A stretch of DNA of 64,000 nt from Paludibacter sp. (lineage in GTDB: Bacteria > Bacteroidota > Bacteroidia > Bacteroidales > Paludibacteraceae), in contig JAFLKK010000014.1 in NCBI GenBank assembly GCA_019163375.1, positions 29,035 through 93,034 of the forward strand, written 5' to 3'. Shown one piece after another: positions 34,819 through 44,625 of this stretch (within the stretch, counting starts at the first letter, position 1; every line of letters begins with the position of its first letter). A program made the position numbers and the translations under genes. The notes below the pieces were generated by a model. That model was not told the origin of the DNA. It was given only the letters and a program-made list of their open reading frames with translations, and ran no database searches.

Positions 34819-36828
34819 TTATCCACGTTGCTGCAAAAGATGTACTAATTCCGGATCATCCTCGATACGTTTTAATTCGTCTTTCACCAGTTGCTTTATC
34901 TCCGTTTTAATGCGGCTGTAATTATCCTGTATCTGCTCTTTCATTCGGTCGTTGCCGTTCTCATCCGTGAAGTCCGTGATAATAGGAATGGATTTATAGT
35001 TTTTTGTTTCAGCACTGACTTTTGCATTATCTACAACAATCTCCGCATGAAAAATCTTCTGCTCAATACGTTCATCGAAGTTATCACTTACCGAGCCGAC
35101 AAACAGGCCTTGTGTCAACCCAGATATTTTCGAAGGTGGTATTAGGCTATCCATCTGTGTATTGATGGAAGTAGACTTGTCATTCCGGTTAATCGTAATA
35201 CTTTGCCGCTTTTGCAAAACTTTGCCAAACCTTTCTGAAAGCGTTTTAGCCGTTTCACCGACTACCTGCCCTGAGAAAATATTGCCAACCGTGTTCATTA
35301 CGACTTTGGCTTCCTTGTCCCCATAATCACGCACTAATTGGCTGAAATCCTGAAATCCTAGACAAACAGCCACTTTATTGGAACGTGCCGTCGCAATCAA
35401 GTTGTCCAACCCTTTAAAGTAAATGGTCGGTAACTCGTCAATAATCACAGAACTTTTAAGTTTCCCTTTCTTATTAATCAGTTTTACGATACGGCTATTA
35501 TACAGTCCCAATGCGGCTCCGTAAATATTTTGTCTGTCAGGATTATTACCGACACAAAGGATTTTTGGCTCATCCGGGTTATTGATATCTAATGTAAACT
35601 CGCTATCAGACATCACCCAATACAATTGTGGTGAGATCATACGGGAAAGCGGAATTTTAGCACTTGCGATTTGTCCTTGTAGTTGCTCTGCCGCTCCTCC
35701 AAGCCATGCATCCATAAAGGGTGACAAATAATTTTCAAGATCAGGATAGGAAGTTAGAATCGGAAATATATCTTCATACCTTCGATTTAAAAACTCAATG
35801 GCATGTGGAAATGTGCAATATTTACCCTCTTGATAAATTTTCAGATACCAGATAATAGCTGCAAAAAGAATGATCGGACTTTCCACAAAAAAATCTCCCT
35901 GTTTCTGTACCCAAGTCTTGTTCAAATTCAGCATGATGGTATATGCACTCTCGTAGGCATCCGTTATGTCTTCCATAAAATCAGGATGGATAGGATTACA
36001 ACGGTGAGAGCGTCTAGGATCATCAAAGTTAATCACATAGAATTTCGGTTTGACTTTGTATCCTTCTAAATGACTGATTAAGTGATTATAGGCGATTATT
36101 GACAAATCAGGAAATTTGAAATCGTATATGTACTGACAATAGCCTTTCTCAATCTGTTGCTTTATGAAATTATTTACTACAGCATACGATTTTCCGCTAC
36201 CCGGTGTTCCCAACACAGCAGTTGCTCTAAACGGATTTACCACGTTAATCCAGCCATTGTTCCATTTCTTCTTGTAATAGAAACGGGTAGGAAGATTAAC
36301 TGAATACTCGTTGGTAAGTAATCGTGTTTCTTGCATGAATGACTCGTTTTCGTTGTTGAACACATCATCCATTAAATTGTATTTCAGCAGTCGACTCATC
36401 CATAAACCTGCCATTAAAAGACAGATATAACCGGCTGTCATGCTCGTAATATATAAGCTTGCATTCGTCACTAATGAAAAAGGCAAAGCAAGTATCCAAC
36501 CATCCAAAAAGAATAACAACAAACCAATTCCTATTACTATTCCTATTTTCAACCAAGTTATTTTTTCTTCCTTCACACCCTTTGTTCCCATACAAGATAA
36601 ACCAAGCAATAGCACTGCAAATAGTTTTGTCCAGAGAGTGGAGGAAAATAACCCGGCTGTACGATGAAAATTCATGAGGATTTTATCAATCACTCCTATA
36701 TTCACGTTCCAATATCGTATTGCTTCATAGCAATACCAATATATATTCATAATTACCAGTAATATACTTACAGCACGCAGAAAATCCATAATTTTCGCCA
36801 GTGCCCTTAGATCATCTTCTTGTTGCAT
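34819..36828 (-). CDS. mobC: MobC, type IV coupling protein (TraG/VirD4-like, YWFCY type)
   Basis: The 669-residue protein starts with an inner-membrane region of four helices that includes IYWYCYEAIRYWN, the variant of the YWFCY motif used for Bacteroidota coupling proteins. The ATPase domain has Walker A GTPGSGKSYAVV near residue 212 and Walker B region VIIDELPTIYFKG near 460. It links the relaxase-DNA complex to the mating pore. It is transcribed with mobB and mobA (six bases after mobB). Length and order match CTnDOT mobABC. Confidence 0.92.
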   Translation of the reverse strand: MQQEDDLRALAKIMDFLRAVSILLVIMNIYWYCYEAIRYWNVNIGVIDKILMNFHRTAGLFSSTLWTKLFAVLLLGLSCMGTKGVKEEKITWLKIGIVIGIGLLLFFLDGWILALPFSLVTNASLYITSMTAGYICLLMAGLWMSRLLKYNLMDDVFNNENESFMQETRLLTNEYSVNLPTRFYYKKKWNNGWINVVNPFRATAVLGTPGSGKSYAVVNNFIKQQIEKGYCQYIYDFKFPDLSIIAYNHLISHLEGYKVKPKFYVINFDDPRRSHRCNPIHPDFMEDITDAYESAYTIMLNLNKTWVQKQGDFFVESPIILFAAIIWYLKIYQEGKYCTFPHAIEFLNRRYEDIFPILTSYPDLENYLSPFMDAWLGGAAEQLQGQIASAKIPLSRMISPQLYWVMSDSEFTLDINNPDEPKILCVGNNPDRQNIYGAALGLYNSRIVKLINKKGKLKSSVIIDELPTIYFKGLDNLIATARSNKVAVCLGFQDFSQLVRDYGDKEAKVVMNTVGNIFSGQVVGETAKTLSERFGKVLQKRQSITINRNDKSTSINTQMDSLIPPSKISGLTQGLFVGSVSDNFDERIEQKIFHAEIVVDNAKVSAETKNYKSIPIITDFTDENGNDRMKEQIQDNYSRIKTEIKQLVKDELKRIEDDPELVHLLQQRG

Positions 36829-36833
36829 AATTT

Positions 36834-38072
36834 TTAAATATTAGGATGTTGTTTCTTCTTTTTCTTCCTTTTCATCTGACGGATAAAGGCTTCTTCATCA
36901 CTGTCCGTTCCTTGTGTGTCGAATGACAATAAATCTAATCCGCCGCCAGAAGAGACCTCTTGTTGTGAAACCTGTTCTGTCAAAGATGTAGGTTCGTATG
37001 GCGGTGCGAAATTTGGTAACCGGGTATCAGCGTTTGGTGATGCAAAATGTTCCTGCAAGACATTAGCCGAAAGCTCTTTTCCCAAACGTGATCCGTTCAT
37101 CACGCAGCCTGTGTTATGGTCAATAAATGTTGCCCCATAAATACGTCCTGCATCAGTTTCACGCAGTACTGTGTCAATACCTTTTGTTTTAAGTGCTGCG
37201 ATAAACTTCGCGCGGATAGTGGTCTGTCGCAAAGCAGCAGTAACAGCATCTTTGGTATGTGTCGCCAACTTCTTTTCCCGTATTTGCTCTTTGGAGAAGG
37301 CAACATGTTTTTCGAGAGCTTCGTAGCCAACAGTTTTCCCGAAACGGGACGACTTGAAAGGATTACCTACCTTATTACCTTTGTCATCTGTTGCAGAATA
37401 AACCAGCCCGTGATATTCCCGTCCACGGGCTTCCCCCTTCGCCTCTTCTACCGTTATATTGTACAAGGAAAGCAAAGCTCGATATTCTCCTAAACTTTGG
37501 AATCGATAATGCATCAGGGATTTTAGTACATTTACAAGCTGTTTCTTTACATTTCGATCCGAAGGATTGACCTTTTTCACAGGTTCTTGCTTTGTTTCCC
37601 GTTGTCGTTCTGCTGTATGCAAATCGTATTTCTGCTCCAGCTCACGGGTAATGGCTTTACTTCGGTGAAAATTGTAAGCGTTGTTCAGGCATTTCCCATT
37701 TTCATCTACCCGGATGGATACAATGTGTAAATGATGACGGTCGATATCCTCGTGCTTATATACCATATACGGTTGATTGCCGTAACCTAGTTTCTCCATA
37801 TATTCCCGTGCAATATCCGACAGTTCTACATCCGTCAGTTTATCGTCAGGATGTGGGTTTAGCGAAATATGTATCACCGGTTTCTCTGTTCGTATTTGCA
37901 AAGGCATATAGCATTTGAAATCCTCCATCGCTCGATGAATGTCTACTTTACCTGTACCTTCATCAAAGATTTTATTGGTTACAAGTAGTTTACCTTTCTC
38001 CTGGTTTATTTTCTCTCCGTTGTAAGCCAATGCTCCATAAAGAGAACTTCCTATACTGATTTTTGCGACCAT
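36834..38072 (-). CDS. mobB: MobB relaxase
   Basis: The 412-residue relaxase nicks the element at oriT and leads the strand into the recipient. The N-terminal domain carries motif I with the catalytic Tyr near SLYGALAYN, the acidic and His pocket HISLNPHPDD near residue 69 and the metal-binding triplet HHLHIVSIRV near 115, as in MobP/Bacteroides relaxases. The C-terminal third is charged and low complexity (EAFIRQMKRKKKKKQ). It overlaps mobA by 22 bases and is followed by mobC. Confidence 0.93.
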   Translation of the reverse strand: MVAKISIGSSLYGALAYNGEKINQEKGKLLVTNKIFDEGTGKVDIHRAMEDFKCYMPLQIRTEKPVIHISLNPHPDDKLTDVELSDIAREYMEKLGYGNQPYMVYKHEDIDRHHLHIVSIRVDENGKCLNNAYNFHRSKAITRELEQKYDLHTAERQRETKQEPVKKVNPSDRNVKKQLVNVLKSLMHYRFQSLGEYRALLSLYNITVEEAKGEARGREYHGLVYSATDDKGNKVGNPFKSSRFGKTVGYEALEKHVAFSKEQIREKKLATHTKDAVTAALRQTTIRAKFIAALKTKGIDTVLRETDAGRIYGATFIDHNTGCVMNGSRLGKELSANVLQEHFASPNADTRLPNFAPPYEPTSLTEQVSQQEVSSGGGLDLLSFDTQGTDSDEEAFIRQMKRKKKKKQHPNI

Positions 38073-38479
38073 TGCTGTTGAAATTCCTGCGTGAGTGAAA
38101 TGATTTGACGGCTTAAAGCAGCGAGTTCTACCGTTTGTTTTTCCAATTTGTAAAGCAACGCCATTGCTTTTTTCTCTGAGAAATGGCTCTTTAGTTCCTT
38201 CACCGTTTGATTGTAATTCACCCCTACAGCACGGAATTGAGCATGAAATGCGGAGAGCTGCGTGTAATAATCAACCAACGTTTTATCTACTTTCATGACT
38301 TTAAATATCTCATCAAATACCCGGGCTTTGATAAAAATCGCCTTGGCATACACTCCTGCCTGCTCGTACATTGCAAGAAAACGGGCGTGCTCTTCGGCGG
38401 TAAAGCGTACCGTATAACGGAACACCGCCGGATCATTCTTGGGATTGCGCCCCTGTTTACTTTTCTTCTCTTCATTCAT
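38051..38479 (-). CDS. mobA: MobA relaxosome accessory protein
   Basis: The 142-residue protein is basic at the N-terminus and has a ribbon-helix-helix-like region (FRYTVRFTAEEHARFLAMYEQAG) and the GVNYNQ motif seen in mobilisation accessory proteins. It should bind oriT and help MobB nick. It is first in the mobABC operon and is preceded by a structured intergenic region, the natural place for oriT. Upstream it has the CCACTAAAATCCA motif also found before traE, traI and traN. Confidence 0.88.
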   Translation of the reverse strand: MNEEKKSKQGRNPKNDPAVFRYTVRFTAEEHARFLAMYEQAGVYAKAIFIKARVFDEIFKVMKVDKTLVDYYTQLSAFHAQFRAVGVNYNQTVKELKSHFSEKKAMALLYKLEKQTVELAALSRQIISLTQEFQQQWSQKSV

Positions 38480-38560
38480 ATTACATGGATTTTAGTGGTA
38501 TCACGACAAAAGCCCACCAATCAAATGCACCGCAGGTTGAAACAGGCAGCCCGACTTCGG

Positions 38561-38680
38561 AGGGTTGCCAGCCCCCTGCAAGGGCAAGTACTTTTGAGCA
38601 GCCGAATTTATTTCGAGCAGCTCAAAAGATACCTTGCTATGTTTTTGAGAACATAAAAATCCGCCTTCGGACGGATTAAT
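38561..38680. other. Candidate oriT region (hairpin-rich)
   Basis: Between mobA and traA this stretch has the short hairpin CCCT-GCA-AGGG within 38573-38584, then arms CTTTTGAGC (38591-38599) and GCTCAAAAG (38620-38628) with an inner CGAA/TTCG pair, then a near-perfect hairpin AATCCGCC/GGACGGATT at 38659-38677. Structured DNA next to the relaxase operon is typical of oriT; the nic site cannot be placed from sequence alone. Confidence 0.5.
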
Positions 38681-39180
38681 GGTTAGCCCTATTCATTGCG
38701 GGTGAAACATCTTCTATGCGCTTTGTCGCTTGGGGACAAAAGTAAAGTCTTTACACATTGATTTATAACTGGTAAAAGTGCCACAAACTGCCATTCAAAA
38801 GCCACAAGCTTCCACCAACCCGAAAAACGATACAAGCGATAGATATTCCTTGTTTATTTGCCGAAGATTTGAATAACAAATGATAGAAATGTATAAAAAA
38901 ACAGGGTCTTACAGCATCAGATAATGGCAAAACTGAGGTATTGCATATCCGGCTTTGCATTGATGTCGATAATTGGGGGTACAAAGGGTTGCTGTTGTGT
39001 CGATTTATGGATTTACCGTCGTATTGCCGTCTTGTCGTACAGATTTGCAGACGTATCCATTTAGGGCTTCAATCCTGTAAAGAGATGCCGTCATGTTCCT
39101 TTACGGTTATAAACCCTGGTATATTCGAGAAAAGAACGACTTATCAAGTCATTTAATTATAAATTTAATGTAGTACAATT
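38681..39180. other. Intergenic region between mob and tra operons
   Basis: About 500 bases without a gene that I can support. On the minus strand TACTTTTG (38737-38744) could be a -7 box for mobA. Toward 39150 the sequence becomes AT-rich just ahead of traA. Short frames here do not look coding. Confidence 0.4.
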
Positions 39181-39939
39181 ATGAGTAAAGAAATCTTTAT
39201 CGCATTTGCCACACAGAAAGGTGGCGTTGGAAAAACTTCGGTAACAGTACTTGTTGCAAGTTACCTTCATTATGTAAAAGGGTATAACGTCGCCATTGTC
39301 GACTGTGATTATCCTCAAAACAGTATTGTAGATATGAGGGAACGAGAAGTAAGGCTGATAGATGAGAACCTATCCCTTAAAACTCTTGCCTGTGATCATT
39401 TTCGGCAATTGAAGAAAAAAGCCTATCCCGTTATCGCAAGTAATCCTTCTGAAGCCCTCGATGATGCAGAGAGAATGATGAAGGAAGAAGAGGTACGACC
39501 TGACATCGTCTTTTTTGATTTGCCGGGTACACTGAAAAGCAAGGGGGTAGTTTCAACCCTTTCCCAGATGGACTACATATTTGCTCCTGTCAGTGCTGAC
39601 CGCTTTGTACTGGAAAGTACCCTGCAATTTACCTCCATGTTCAACGAGAACCTGATGACTACAGGGCTAGCGAAAGCAAAAGGGCTATATCTATTCTGGA
39701 CGATGGTGGATGGACGTGAAAAAAGTGAATTATACGATTTGTATGAGCAGGTCATTGACCAACTCGGTTTATCAGTTCTGAAAACATATTTGCCGGACAG
39801 TAAACGCTTCCGCCGCGATTTATCTGCCGAGCGTAAATCGGTCTTCCGCTCTACCATTTTTCCTATGGATACTGCTTTGATGAAAGGAAGTAACATCAAA
39901 GAACTATCAGAAGAAATTTGCAACCTGATTAAATTGTAA
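39181..39939 (+). CDS. traA: TraA, ParA-family ATPase
   Basis: The 252-residue protein has the deviant Walker A of ParA/MinD proteins (ATQKGGVGKTSVTVL near residue 10) and the Walker B stretch DIVFFDLPGTL near 118. In CTnDOT-type elements the first tra gene encodes this ParA-like protein, whose exact role in transfer is not settled. It starts the plus-strand tra operon and is four bases from traB. Confidence 0.9.
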   Translation: MSKEIFIAFATQKGGVGKTSVTVLVASYLHYVKGYNVAIVDCDYPQNSIVDMREREVRLIDENLSLKTLACDHFRQLKKKAYPVIASNPSEALDDAERMMKEEEVRPDIVFFDLPGTLKSKGVVSTLSQMDYIFAPVSADRFVLESTLQFTSMFNENLMTTGLAKAKGLYLFWTMVDGREKSELYDLYEQVIDQLGLSVLKTYLPDSKRFRRDLSAERKSVFRSTIFPMDTALMKGSNIKELSEEICNLIKL

Positions 39940-39943
39940 TCCT

Positions 39944-40366
39944 ATGGGAAGCCGCAAAAACGATACAGAAGGTATAGATGAAGCATTACTGCTTGCTTCT
40001 ATCACACAACGCAAACGAGACGGCAGTATACAACCGACAAATGATGCCCATTCACCCGTCCAGCTACCAAATGAAGAAACTGTTTCTACGGATAAAGTGC
40101 AAGAGTCGCAAAAGGAAGCGACACGTAAAAAGAAACAAAGTGCCGCTTATGATTCTGTATTTCTGCAACGGAATGAGATAAAAACCCGCCAATGCGTCTA
40201 TATCAGCCGGGAGATTCATACTAAAATCTCCAGAATAGTAAATGTGATAACAGACAAAGAAGTTACTGTTGGCGGGTATATTGATACAGTGCTGGCTCAG
40301 CATTTAGAACTGCACAAAGATGAGATTAATGAATTATATAAAAAACAACGTGAAGATTTAATTTAA
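39944..40366 (+). CDS. traB: TraB, conjugal transfer protein (DUF3408-type)
   Basis: The 140-residue protein has a charged N-terminal half and a C-terminal domain with QCVYISREIHTKISRIVNVI, shared with the next protein and typical of the small Bacteroides DUF3408 conjugation proteins with a ribbon-helix-helix look. It likely binds DNA near the origin. The stop overlaps the traC start by one base. Confidence 0.85.
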   Translation: MGSRKNDTEGIDEALLLASITQRKRDGSIQPTNDAHSPVQLPNEETVSTDKVQESQKEATRKKKQSAAYDSVFLQRNEIKTRQCVYISREIHTKISRIVNVITDKEVTVGGYIDTVLAQHLELHKDEINELYKKQREDLI

Positions 40367-40617
40367 TGGTTATGAAAAGAAAAAAAGAAAAATATCAAGA
40401 GCTCTTTGTCCACAAGGCCTCTGTTATTACCCGACAGGGTAAGTTGGTCTATATCAGCAAAGATTACCACAATCGCATATTGAAAATCATTCAGGTAATC
40501 GGAGGAAATGAGGTCTCCATCGCCAGTTATATGGACAATGTGCTGGCTCACCATTTTGCTACATTTCAGGGAGAAATTACCGAATTGTATGATGAACGTA
40601 AAGAGTCCATATTTTAA
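40366..40617 (+). CDS. traC: TraC, DUF3408-type small protein
   Basis: The 83-residue protein is related to TraB in its C-terminal part (LVYISKDYHNRILKIIQVIGGNEVSIASYMDNVL), so the two are probably ancient duplicates that bind DNA together. The start could be ATG 40366 or ATG 40372, which lie three residues apart in effect. It overlaps traB by one base and ends ten bases before traD. Confidence 0.82.
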   Translation: MVMKRKKEKYQELFVHKASVITRQGKLVYISKDYHNRILKIIQVIGGNEVSIASYMDNVLAHHFATFQGEITELYDERKESIF

Positions 40618-40626
40618 TCAGAATCT

Positions 40627-41328
40627 ATGGAAACCCTATTAATATGCTTGCTACTTGTGTATAATGCCTATCTGGTCTTTTACCTGCTACGCGAAAAGAA
40701 ACAAGAAAGCAACCAGCAAAGAAACGAAGCAACACCTCCGGTAAAGCCAACTGAAGAACTGGAAAATATTGTTGGTAAAAGCTTTTTTAAAATGGAAATG
40801 AAAACGCCACTAGCTCCTAAACAGACGCCACAAGCTGCCACTTCCATTGAAAGTGAAGATATTATGGACATAGATATTACTTTCGTCGACGAAACAGATC
40901 AGCCAACACCGGCACGATTACCGGATGATAAGCTGGACGAAGCATTTACCCATATTCTGATTTCAGATGTAGCATTAGCATACGGAGAGAATGAAATGGA
41001 AGATGAAATTCCAACAACAGGCTTTGCCACCGGAGTTAGCTTTGAAGAAATCGGCGAGGCAATAAAAATTGCCAACAGTCCTACGGTAACGGAGGATGAA
41101 AGCCATCGAGCCGGACAGGTATTTACCGAGCTAGAGGGTAATGAGCTTTTCAATCAACTGATAAAAAGTTCCACTAGTCGGTCAAAAAAGATAACGGAGC
41201 TAATGGACTACTTTCTTAGTAATTCAATCTCAAGGGACAGGGATACAGCCGGGGAGGTAGTCCAACTCCAATATACAACCGAAATACCGACCGACATCAG
41301 TGGGTTTGATATTCGGGATTTTGTCTAA
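40627..41328 (+). CDS. traD: TraD, element protein with N-terminal membrane anchor
   Basis: The 233-residue protein begins with a single hydrophobic segment (LLICLLLVYNAYLVFYLL) and continues with a long acidic, low-complexity cytoplasmic tail containing many Thr, Glu and Asp. It matches the traD position of CTnDOT, between traC and traE. The function is unknown. It lies 139 bases ahead of traE. Confidence 0.75.
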   Translation: METLLICLLLVYNAYLVFYLLREKKQESNQQRNEATPPVKPTEELENIVGKSFFKMEMKTPLAPKQTPQAATSIESEDIMDIDITFVDETDQPTPARLPDDKLDEAFTHILISDVALAYGENEMEDEIPTTGFATGVSFEEIGEAIKIANSPTVTEDESHRAGQVFTELEGNELFNQLIKSSTSRSKKITELMDYFLSNSISRDRDTAGEVVQLQYTTEIPTDISGFDIRDFV

Positions 41329-41421
41329 CAATAAAAAAGCAAGAAACAATGAAGAAAATCGATTACGGCTAGCCTTTATGTGAGCCACTAAAATCCACCA
41401 CTAAAATTCTCAGTATTCATC

Positions 41422-41450
41422 TGTCGGGCAGACGATCCAACTGCCCGACA
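41422..41450. repeat. Perfect 10-bp hairpin ahead of traE
   Basis: TGTCGGGCAG (41422-41431) and CTGCCCGACA (41441-41450) pair around a nine-base loop, 17 bases before the traE start. No T-run follows, so it may instead stabilise or regulate the tra transcript. Confidence 0.55.
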
Positions 41451-41467
41451 CAATTCAAGAACTATTT

Positions 41468-41764
41468 ATGACTAAGAAATCATTTCTTTTATCGGCAGCC
41501 CTTCTTCTGGCTGCAGCCGCCGTTGCCCAAGGCAATGGCACGGCAGGAATCACGGAAGCAACAAGCATGGTCTCTTCCTACTTTGATCCGGCAACCAAAC
41601 TCATCTATGCCATCGGAGCCGTCGTTGGCCTCATCGGTGGAGTAAAGGTCTATGGCAAATTTTCCAGTGGAGATCCTGACACATCCAAGACAGCTGCAAG
41701 CTGGTTTGGTGCCTGTATCTTCTTAATCGTAGCGGCAACTATCCTGCGCTCCTTCTTTCTCTAA
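41468..41764 (+). CDS. traE: TraE, DUF4134 pilin-like membrane protein
   Basis: The 98-residue protein has a signal segment ending AAAVAQ and two further membrane helices (LIYAIGAVVGLIGGVKVYG and GACIFLIVAATILRSFFL), a layout like VirB2-type pilins, which DUF4134 proteins resemble. It is the fifth tra gene. It should be inserted in the inner membrane and perhaps polymerised into a pilus. The motif CCACTAAAATCCAC lies 69 bases upstream. Confidence 0.88.
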   Translation: MTKKSFLLSAALLLAAAAVAQGNGTAGITEATSMVSSYFDPATKLIYAIGAVVGLIGGVKVYGKFSSGDPDTSKTAASWFGACIFLIVAATILRSFFL

Positions 41765-41768
41765 AATT

Positions 41769-42095
41769 ATGGCAGAATATTCAATCAACAAAGGGATTGG
41801 AGGTTCAGTCGAGTTCAAAGGGCTTAAAGCGCAATACCTATTCATCTTCGTGGGTGGGCTACTTGCCATCTTTGTACTTTTTGTGATTATGTACTTGATA
41901 GGGATTGCCCAGTGGTTCTGTATCGGTTTTGGAGTGGTCGCTGCATCAATTTTGGTGTGGCAGACCTTTGCTCTGAATGCTAAATACGGAGAACACGGGT
42001 TGATGAAATTAGCAGCCTCCAAAAGCTATCCCAAGTACATTATCAATCGACGGAAACTCTCCGGACTATTCACCACTAAAAAGAAAGAAGAATGA
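41769..42095 (+). CDS. traF: TraF, DUF4133 VirB3-like membrane protein
   Basis: The 108-residue protein has one long hydrophobic region (about residues 25-70, FIFVGGLLAIFVLFVIMYLIG) that forms two helices and fits the DUF4133/VirB3-type role beside the large ATPase TraG. It is five bases from traE and overlaps traG by four. Confidence 0.87.
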   Translation: MAEYSINKGIGGSVEFKGLKAQYLFIFVGGLLAIFVLFVIMYLIGIAQWFCIGFGVVAASILVWQTFALNAKYGEHGLMKLAASKSYPKYIINRRKLSGLFTTKKKEE

Positions 42096-44599
42096 GAAAT
42101 ACATTAAAAGCGACTACGCTTGAAAGTAAATTTCCGCTACTGGCTGTCGAACATGACTGCATTATTTCCAAAGATGCTGACATCACATTAGCCTTTCGGG
42201 TGGAACTGCCGGAATTATATACGGTGACCTCAGCAGAGTATGAAGCCATACATGCTACATGGTGCAAAGCCATAAAGGTATTACCCGATTTTTCGATCGT
42301 GCATAAGCAAGATTGGTTCGTCAAGGAACATTATCAAGCGGAACTTCAGAAGGAAGATATGAGTTTTTTAAGCCGTTCCTTTGAGCGTCATTTCAATGAA
42401 CGTCCCTATCTGAATCATAACTGTTTTCTGTTTCTGACAAAAACGACGAAAGAACGTAGCCGTAAGCAAAGCAATTTCAACACACTATGTAGGGGCTTTA
42501 TTATTCCCAAAGAAATCAGGGACAAGGAAACGGCGGTAAAATTTATTGAAGCTTGCGAACAGTTTGAGCGTATTATGAACGATAGTGGCTTTATTCGCCT
42601 ACATCGACTTTCAGTCGATGAGATTACCGGAACAGATGCTACTGCCGGACTTATTGAGAAATACTTCTCCCTCTCACTGGAGAATACCACCTGTTTACAA
42701 GATATATCCCTTTCAGCGGAGGAGATGCGTATCGGCGACAATTTATTGTGTCTGCATACACTCTCCGATGTAAAGGATCTGCCGGGTCATGTCGCAACGG
42801 ATACTCGCTACGAGCGACTTTCAACTGACAGAAGTGATTGCCGCCTGTCGTTTGCAAGTCCCATAGGGTTGCTTCTTCCCTGCAATCACCTGTACAATCA
42901 GTATTTGTTTATTGATAACAGTGAAGATAATTTGCAACGTTTTGAAAAGTCTGCCCGCAATATGCAGTCACTCTCCCAATATAGTCGGAGCAATTCGATC
43001 AATAAGGAATGGATAGACGAGTATCTCAACGAGGCACATTCTTACGGCCTTACTTCTATCCGGGCGCATTTCAACGTCATGGCATGGAGTGATGATCGGG
43101 AAGAATTGAAACACATCAAAAATGATGTGGGTAGCCAATTGGCATCCATGGAATGTACACCACGCCATAACACAGTAGACTGTCCGGCACTTTTCTGGTC
43201 TGCCATTCCGGGGAATGCAGCGGATTTTCCTGCAGAAGAATCGTTCTATACCTTCATCGAACAAGCACTGTGTTTCTTTACGGAGGAAACAAACTACCGG
43301 AGCTCACCCAGCCCTTTCGGAATCAAAATGGTAGACCGTATCAGCGGAAAACCATTGCATCTGGATATTTCCGATCTGCCTATGAAAAAAGGAATCATTA
43401 CCAACCGAAACAAATTTGTGTTGGGACCAAGCGGTAGTGGAAAATCATTCTTCATGAACCATATGGTCAGGCAGTATTATGAGCAAGGCTCACATGTACT
43501 ACTCGTAGATACAGGTAATTCTTATCAGGGATTGTGTGAGATGATCCATCAGAAAACAAAAGGCGAAGATGGGATTTATTTTACATATACCGAAGAAAAT
43601 CCGATTTCTTTCAATCCGTTTTATACTGACGATTATCTGTTCGACGTAGAAAAGAAAGACAGTATCAAAACCTTGCTACTGACTCTTTGGAAAAGTGAGG
43701 ACGAGAAAATATCTAAAACGGAATCCGGCGAGTTGGGAAGTGCGGTAACAGCCTATATCGAAAAGATAAAAGCAGACAGAAGCATTACTCCATGTTTCAA
43801 TACCTTCTATGATTTTATGCGGGATGTCTATCGTGCTGATTTAGACAAAAGGGATATTAAAGTCAATAAAGAAGACTTTAATGTTGACAACCTGCTCACC
43901 ACGCTCAGACAATATTACAAGGGAGGACGGTTCGATTTTCTACTCAACTCAACCAAGAATATCGACCTTTTATCCAAACGGTTTATTGTTTTTGAAATTG
44001 ATGCCATCAAGGAAAATAAGGAACTTTTTCCGGTAGTGACCATCATTATCATGGAGGCCTTTATCAATAAGATGCGCAGGCTGAAAGGCGTGCGGAAACA
44101 ATTGGTGGTAGAGGAAGCGTGGAAAGCCATTGCATCCGCGAACATGGCTGAATACCTGAAGTACATGTACAAGACTGTCCGCAAGTATTTCGGAGAAGCC
44201 ATTGTCGTAACACAGGAAGTGGATGACATTATCAGTTCGCCTGTGGTAAAGGAAAGTATCATCAATAACAGTGATTGCAAGATCCTTCTCGACCAACGCA
44301 AGTACATGAACAAGTTTGACCAGATACAAGCATTGCTCGGACTGACCGAAAAGGAGAAATCACAGATACTGTCCATCAATATGGCTAATCATCCTTCAAG
44401 ACTCTACAAGGAGGTTTGGATTGGTTTGGGAGGCACTCAATCTGCCGTCTATGCAACCGAAGTTAGTGCCGAGGAGTATCTTGCATACACCACTGAAGAA
44501 ACTGAGAAAATGGAAGTTTTGAACCTTGCTGAAAAGTTAGGTGGAGACATAGAAGCGGCTATCAAACAGCTTGCCGAAAGCCGGAAAGGCAAATCATAA
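42092..44599 (+). CDS. traG: TraG, VirB4-like conjugation ATPase
   Basis: The 835-residue protein is the main energy source of the mating pore. The Walker A GPSGSGKSFFMNH is near residue 445, the Walker B region KRFIVFEIDAIKENKELFP near 630, and a later conserved VVTQEVDDIISSPVV near 708. The first 400 residues are the VirB4 N-domain. It overlaps traF by four bases. Confidence 0.94.
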   Translation: MRNTLKATTLESKFPLLAVEHDCIISKDADITLAFRVELPELYTVTSAEYEAIHATWCKAIKVLPDFSIVHKQDWFVKEHYQAELQKEDMSFLSRSFERHFNERPYLNHNCFLFLTKTTKERSRKQSNFNTLCRGFIIPKEIRDKETAVKFIEACEQFERIMNDSGFIRLHRLSVDEITGTDATAGLIEKYFSLSLENTTCLQDISLSAEEMRIGDNLLCLHTLSDVKDLPGHVATDTRYERLSTDRSDCRLSFASPIGLLLPCNHLYNQYLFIDNSEDNLQRFEKSARNMQSLSQYSRSNSINKEWIDEYLNEAHSYGLTSIRAHFNVMAWSDDREELKHIKNDVGSQLASMECTPRHNTVDCPALFWSAIPGNAADFPAEESFYTFIEQALCFFTEETNYRSSPSPFGIKMVDRISGKPLHLDISDLPMKKGIITNRNKFVLGPSGSGKSFFMNHMVRQYYEQGSHVLLVDTGNSYQGLCEMIHQKTKGEDGIYFTYTEENPISFNPFYTDDYLFDVEKKDSIKTLLLTLWKSEDEKISKTESGELGSAVTAYIEKIKADRSITPCFNTFYDFMRDVYRADLDKRDIKVNKEDFNVDNLLTTLRQYYKGGRFDFLLNSTKNIDLLSKRFIVFEIDAIKENKELFPVVTIIIMEAFINKMRRLKGVRKQLVVEEAWKAIASANMAEYLKYMYKTVRKYFGEAIVVTQEVDDIISSPVVKESIINNSDCKILLDQRKYMNKFDQIQALLGLTEKEKSQILSINMANHPSRLYKEVWIGLGGTQSAVYATEVSAEEYLAYTTEETEKMEVLNLAEKLGGDIEAAIKQLAESRKGKS

Positions 44600-44625
44600 T
44601 ATACATACATCTAAAACGAAAGCAT

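Noticed and set aside
36440..36677. Plus-strand frames opposite mobC
   Set aside because: Antisense to the membrane segment of mobC, which is intact.
43915..44379. 154-codon minus-strand frame inside traG
   Set aside because: Antisense to the traG ATPase domain; low-complexity Ser/Leu content typical of a shadow frame.
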